Shown: positions 61,559-64,000 of the stretch, one piece after another | Position numbering within the stretch: the stretch's first letter is position 1 | Layout of the letters: every line of letters starts with the position of its first letter | Assembly (NCBI RefSeq): GCF_018736045.1 | Contig: NZ_CP076132.1 | Span: 4,673,501 to 4,737,500, forward strand | From: Flammeovirga yaeyamensis | GTDB taxonomy: Bacteria > Bacteroidota > Bacteroidia > Cytophagales > Flammeovirgaceae | DNA length: 64,000 bases | Reading direction: 5' to 3' | Notes under the pieces: generated by a model | What the model saw: the letters and a program-made list of their open reading frames with translations, nothing else | Databases searched by the model: none | Told to the model about the DNA's origin: nothing | Position numbers and translations under genes: made by a program

Positions 61559-62557
61559 ATGCAATCCATAGAATTTATTGAACAATTCAAGAAAAAAATA
61601 TTCACCATTAAAAGTGAAAAAGATTTTGAAGAGGCTACATTAGCTGCCTTTAGATTTCAAGCTGTTCAAAATCCTATTTATGCTGAATACTTAAAGCATT
61701 TAGGAATCTCTATTAATAATATACATAAGATTACTGAAATTCCATTTATGCCGATCGAGTTTTTTAAGACTCAAAAGGTAATTTGTGAAAATATAACGGA
61801 AGAACAAATTTTTAGAAGTAGCGGTACAACCGGAAGCGTGAAGAGTCAACACTATGTAGCCGACCTTAATCACTATAAAAAAATTACCACCACATACTTC
61901 GAGAAAATCTATGGTCCATTGGATAAAATCCATATTCTAGCCCTTTTACCAAGCTATTTAGAACGTAACGATGCCTCCTTAATTCGCATGGTTTCTGACT
62001 TTATGGAGTTTTCTACAAGTGATTCAGACTTTTATCTTGATAATTTAGAAACATTGGCTCACAAATTGCAGGATTTAAAGAATAGTGGTGAAAAAGTGAT
62101 CCTATTTGGTGTGACCTTTGCTCTTCTTGATTTTGCTGAAAAACATCCCGCTGATTACTCTAATGTGATTATCATGGAAACTGGCGGAATGAAAGGTAGA
62201 AAAAAAGAATTGACAAGAAGTGAGGTACACGATCAATTAAAAAAAGCATTCAATTCAGACAAAATTCACTCAGAATATGGTATGACCGAATTGCTTTCTC
62301 AAGGATACTCTTTAGGTGACGAACAGTTTATTACTCCACCTTGGATGAGAATCTACTTCAGAGAAATTAATGATCCTTTTTCGTTAACTACCAATAAAAG
62401 AGGAGGAATTAATATTGTTGATTTAGGCAATATTGAATCTTGCTGTTTTATTGAAACAAAAGACATCGGTGCTCCAGGAAAAGACTTTAATCATTTTTAT
62501 GTTTTAGGTCGCTTTGATAATACCGATATTAGAGGTTGTAATTTGATGGTACAATAA
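61559..62557 (+). CDS. LuxE-like acyl-protein synthetase (ANL superfamily)
   Basis: 332 residues. The N-terminal part is FRFQAVQNPIYAEYLKHLGI and PFMPIEFFKTQKVI; the adenylate-forming P-loop is RSSGTTGSVKSQH; ANL motif region ETGGMKGRKKELTR, and SEYGMTELLSQGY are present. The family activates acyl or aryl carboxylates, as in LuxE of bacterial luciferase systems, but no luxAB or luxCD is here. Members in Bacteroidota are usually linked to lipid or pigment synthesis; the substrate is not apparent. Confidence 0.85.
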   Translation: MQSIEFIEQFKKKIFTIKSEKDFEEATLAAFRFQAVQNPIYAEYLKHLGISINNIHKITEIPFMPIEFFKTQKVICENITEEQIFRSSGTTGSVKSQHYVADLNHYKKITTTYFEKIYGPLDKIHILALLPSYLERNDASLIRMVSDFMEFSTSDSDFYLDNLETLAHKLQDLKNSGEKVILFGVTFALLDFAEKHPADYSNVIIMETGGMKGRKKELTRSEVHDQLKKAFNSDKIHSEYGMTELLSQGYSLGDEQFITPPWMRIYFREINDPFSLTTNKRGGINIVDLGNIESCCFIETKDIGAPGKDFNHFYVLGRFDNTDIRGCNLMVQ

Positions 62558-62566
62558 ATTAATCAT

Positions 62567-62716
62567 ATGAAACGCTTTTTAATTTTCTGTTCTTGCCTAG
62601 GTTTATTTGCGCTGTCTTCGTGCAGAACATATAAGACATGTCCTACTTACGCTAAAAACGACATCAAACAAGAAATTTTAGCTTCAAAGCAAGCTGTAGA
62701 TCAGACTAAAAACTAG
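62567..62716 (+). CDS. Small lipoprotein, 49 aa
   Basis: A 49-residue lipoprotein precursor with signal peptide MKRFLIFCSCLGLFALSSC and lipobox LSSC. The mature part is RTYKTCPTYAKNDIKQEI and a few Lys/Gln residues. It starts 10 bp after the LuxE-like gene and ends before a terminator, so the two are cotranscribed. Confidence 0.75.
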   Translation: MKRFLIFCSCLGLFALSSCRTYKTCPTYAKNDIKQEILASKQAVDQTKN

Positions 62717-62730
62717 GTTTGGCTACAAGG

Positions 62731-62776
62731 AAAAAAGACCCGATAGAAATTGATTTTTCTATCGGGTCTTTTTTTT
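62731..62776 (+). terminator. Rho-independent terminator
   Basis: GACCCGATAGAAA and TTTCTATCGGGTC form a perfect 13-bp stem followed by eight T. Confidence 0.92.
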
Positions 62777-62778
62777 AA

Positions 62779-63108
62779 GAGTGAAGAGCGTTTTTTAAAT
62801 TAAAAATGAAAAGTTAAAAATGAAAAACGTGAAATGTTGAGGATACGAATGAAGAGTGAAGTTCCATCTAAAACAATGGCATCTAACATTTCTAGTTTGT
62901 TTTCGAAGAAATACTATTTACATCTCTGTCTCTATATAAAGGAGGTCGACCTCTCTAGTACTATCAGTTTTAGCAGAAACTCATACGTTGGATAGCAACA
63001 CCCTTATGATTTTCTATATTTTTGAATATTTCTATATTTACTGTAAGCTAGACTAGATATACTGTCTAGAAATAAACTATAATAGACAAGCAAATTATTT
63101 TAATAATT
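62779..63108. other. Intergenic region with short direct repeat
   Basis: TTAAAAATGAAAA is repeated at 62800-62812 and 62814-62826. No gene or RNA gene is seen. Confidence 0.5.
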
Positions 63109-63462
63109 ATGAACGAAGAATTTGAACATGAAGCAATCTCTAACATAGTAATAATCTTTTTTTGTTCTTTTACAGGAGCAGCGTATTCTTATTTTATGGA
63201 AGAATATTTTATTGCTGAGATTCTACTGGCAACAAGCTTTATATTTTTTTGTGTAATGCTGAGTTCTTTATTTGCCAAGAACAAGAAATATATATTTGCC
63301 TTTTTAGCTGTTGCCTTTCCCTCAATTATTCTTTTTATCGGCTATTATATGAATGATAATTTTATAAGTCAAACAGATACTGAGGTATTATTTATGTTTC
63401 TATCTTTAGAATTAATACTTATCGGAACTGCTATTAAATATTATGTTGCCCCAAAAGAATAA
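63109..63462 (+). CDS. Small integral membrane protein
   Basis: 117 residues with four hydrophobic segments (about 10-28, 33-52, 58-78 and 92-112). The N-terminus is acidic (NEEFEHEAIS). No family recognised. It is a single-gene unit just before the rRNA genes. Confidence 0.65.
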   Translation: MNEEFEHEAISNIVIIFFCSFTGAAYSYFMEEYFIAEILLATSFIFFCVMLSSLFAKNKKYIFAFLAVAFPSIILFIGYYMNDNFISQTDTEVLFMFLSLELILIGTAIKYYVAPKE

Positions 63463-63490
63463 AAATTATTCAATTCACTGTAAACAAAAA

Positions 63491-63523
63491 AAGGTTAGCT
63501 AACATCTCGTGTTAACTAACCTT
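63491..63523 (-). terminator. Terminator of the rRNA operon
   Basis: AAGGTTAG...CTAACCTT arms with an inner TAAC/GTTA pair, followed on the minus strand by seven T, just after 5S. Confidence 0.8.
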
Positions 63524-63539
63524 CTATATTTAATGAATG

Positions 63540-63647
63540 TGGCGCCGACTTACTCTCCCGGGGGTTAACCCAGTACCATCAGCACTGTAGGGCTTAACTG
63601 CTCTGTTCGGAATGGGAAGAGGTGAACACCTACGTCATTGGCACCAT
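63540..63647 (-). rRNA. rrf: 5S ribosomal RNA
   Basis: The minus-strand sequence starts with TGGTGCCAATGACG and contains CACCTCTTCCCATTCCGAAC and AGTTAAGCCCTACAGTGCTG, the conserved 5S core. The end GTCGGCGCC pairs with the beginning to form helix I. The boundaries may shift by a few bases. Confidence 0.95.
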
Positions 63648-63690
63648 CAATGTCTTAATATCATTGACTGTGAACAGTAAAAACTTTGTC

Positions 63691-63713
63691 GGTGTCCCCA
63701 CTAAGGGGACACC
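63691..63713 (-). other. Hairpin in the 23S-5S spacer
   Basis: GGTGTCCCC and GGGGACACC form a perfect 9-bp stem with a 5-nt loop; it is probably a processing stem of the rRNA precursor. Confidence 0.6.
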
Positions 63714-63721
63714 AACCGAAG

Positions 63722-64000
<279 letters not shown>

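Noticed and set aside
62800..62826. Direct repeat as part of a CRISPR or attachment site
   Set aside because: Only two 13-nt AT-rich copies, separated by one base; no array or mobile gene nearby.

Overview
The window looks like a chromosomal segment of a marine Bacteroidota bacterium of the order Cytophagales, probably Flammeovirga-like. This rests on the low G+C content, weak Shine-Dalgarno signals, promoter-like TTTG / TAnnTTTG pairs, a FecI/FecR/TonB-receptor trio, a PorT-like type IX secretion gene beside ubiE, PorE-like TPR/PD40/OmpA proteins, many SPII lipoproteins and a secreted caspase-like protein. The genus is an inference, because no 16S sequence is present.

Layout. 1-3.3 kb: truncated rsgA, a 54-codon DUF5522-like gene, an overlapping pair of small genes and a secreted glucosaminidase. 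3.3-8.2 kb: a coiled-coil membrane protein, then a GlcNAc-kinase-like gene (apparent ATT start), a GHL10 hydrolase and an AmpG-like transporter, together resembling a muropeptide salvage set. 8.3-12.3 kb: GH43 glycosidase and two secreted proteins of unknown function. 12.6-16.7 kb: ECF sigma, FecR anti-sigma and TonB receptor. 17.4-19.6 kb: DPP IV. 19.8-24.1 kb: TolC-like lipoprotein, HlyD-like and DUF3302 proteins, and an AraC regulator. 24.2-28.0 kb: thrC and a secreted caspase-family protease.

28.2-39.0 kb is the most unusual part. A tight operon encodes a DUF6140-like protein, three different dynamin-like GTPases and a single-TM protein. It is followed by a strong hairpin and a TPR protein, a frameshifted small membrane ORF and a membrane lipoprotein. 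Convergent to these is a large protein with a RING-like zinc site and a TerD-like region. A 105-nt tRNA-like element lies at the far edge. I see this as a candidate membrane-stress or defence locus; its function is inference.

39.3-47.9 kb: a DNPH1-like nucleotide hydrolase, a secreted protein, and the tryptophan genes trpE-G-D-C and trpF-B. These are preceded by a leader peptide with three consecutive Trp codons and an attenuator. Two opposite-strand genes split trpC from trpF, and trpA is absent. 48.2-51.1 kb: a LolD/FtsX-type ABC transporter with His-rich loops, a secreted protein and a MerC-like protein. 51.4-53.9 kb: sufS, sufE, a SufT-like gene and a bacilliredoxin. 54.0-60.8 kb: two tandem PorE-like proteins, then ubiE and a PorT-like gene. 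60.8-63.5 kb: a lipoprotein, a LuxE-like protein, a 49-residue lipoprotein and a small membrane protein. 63.5-64.0 kb: 5S rRNA and the 3' end of 23S rRNA on the minus strand.
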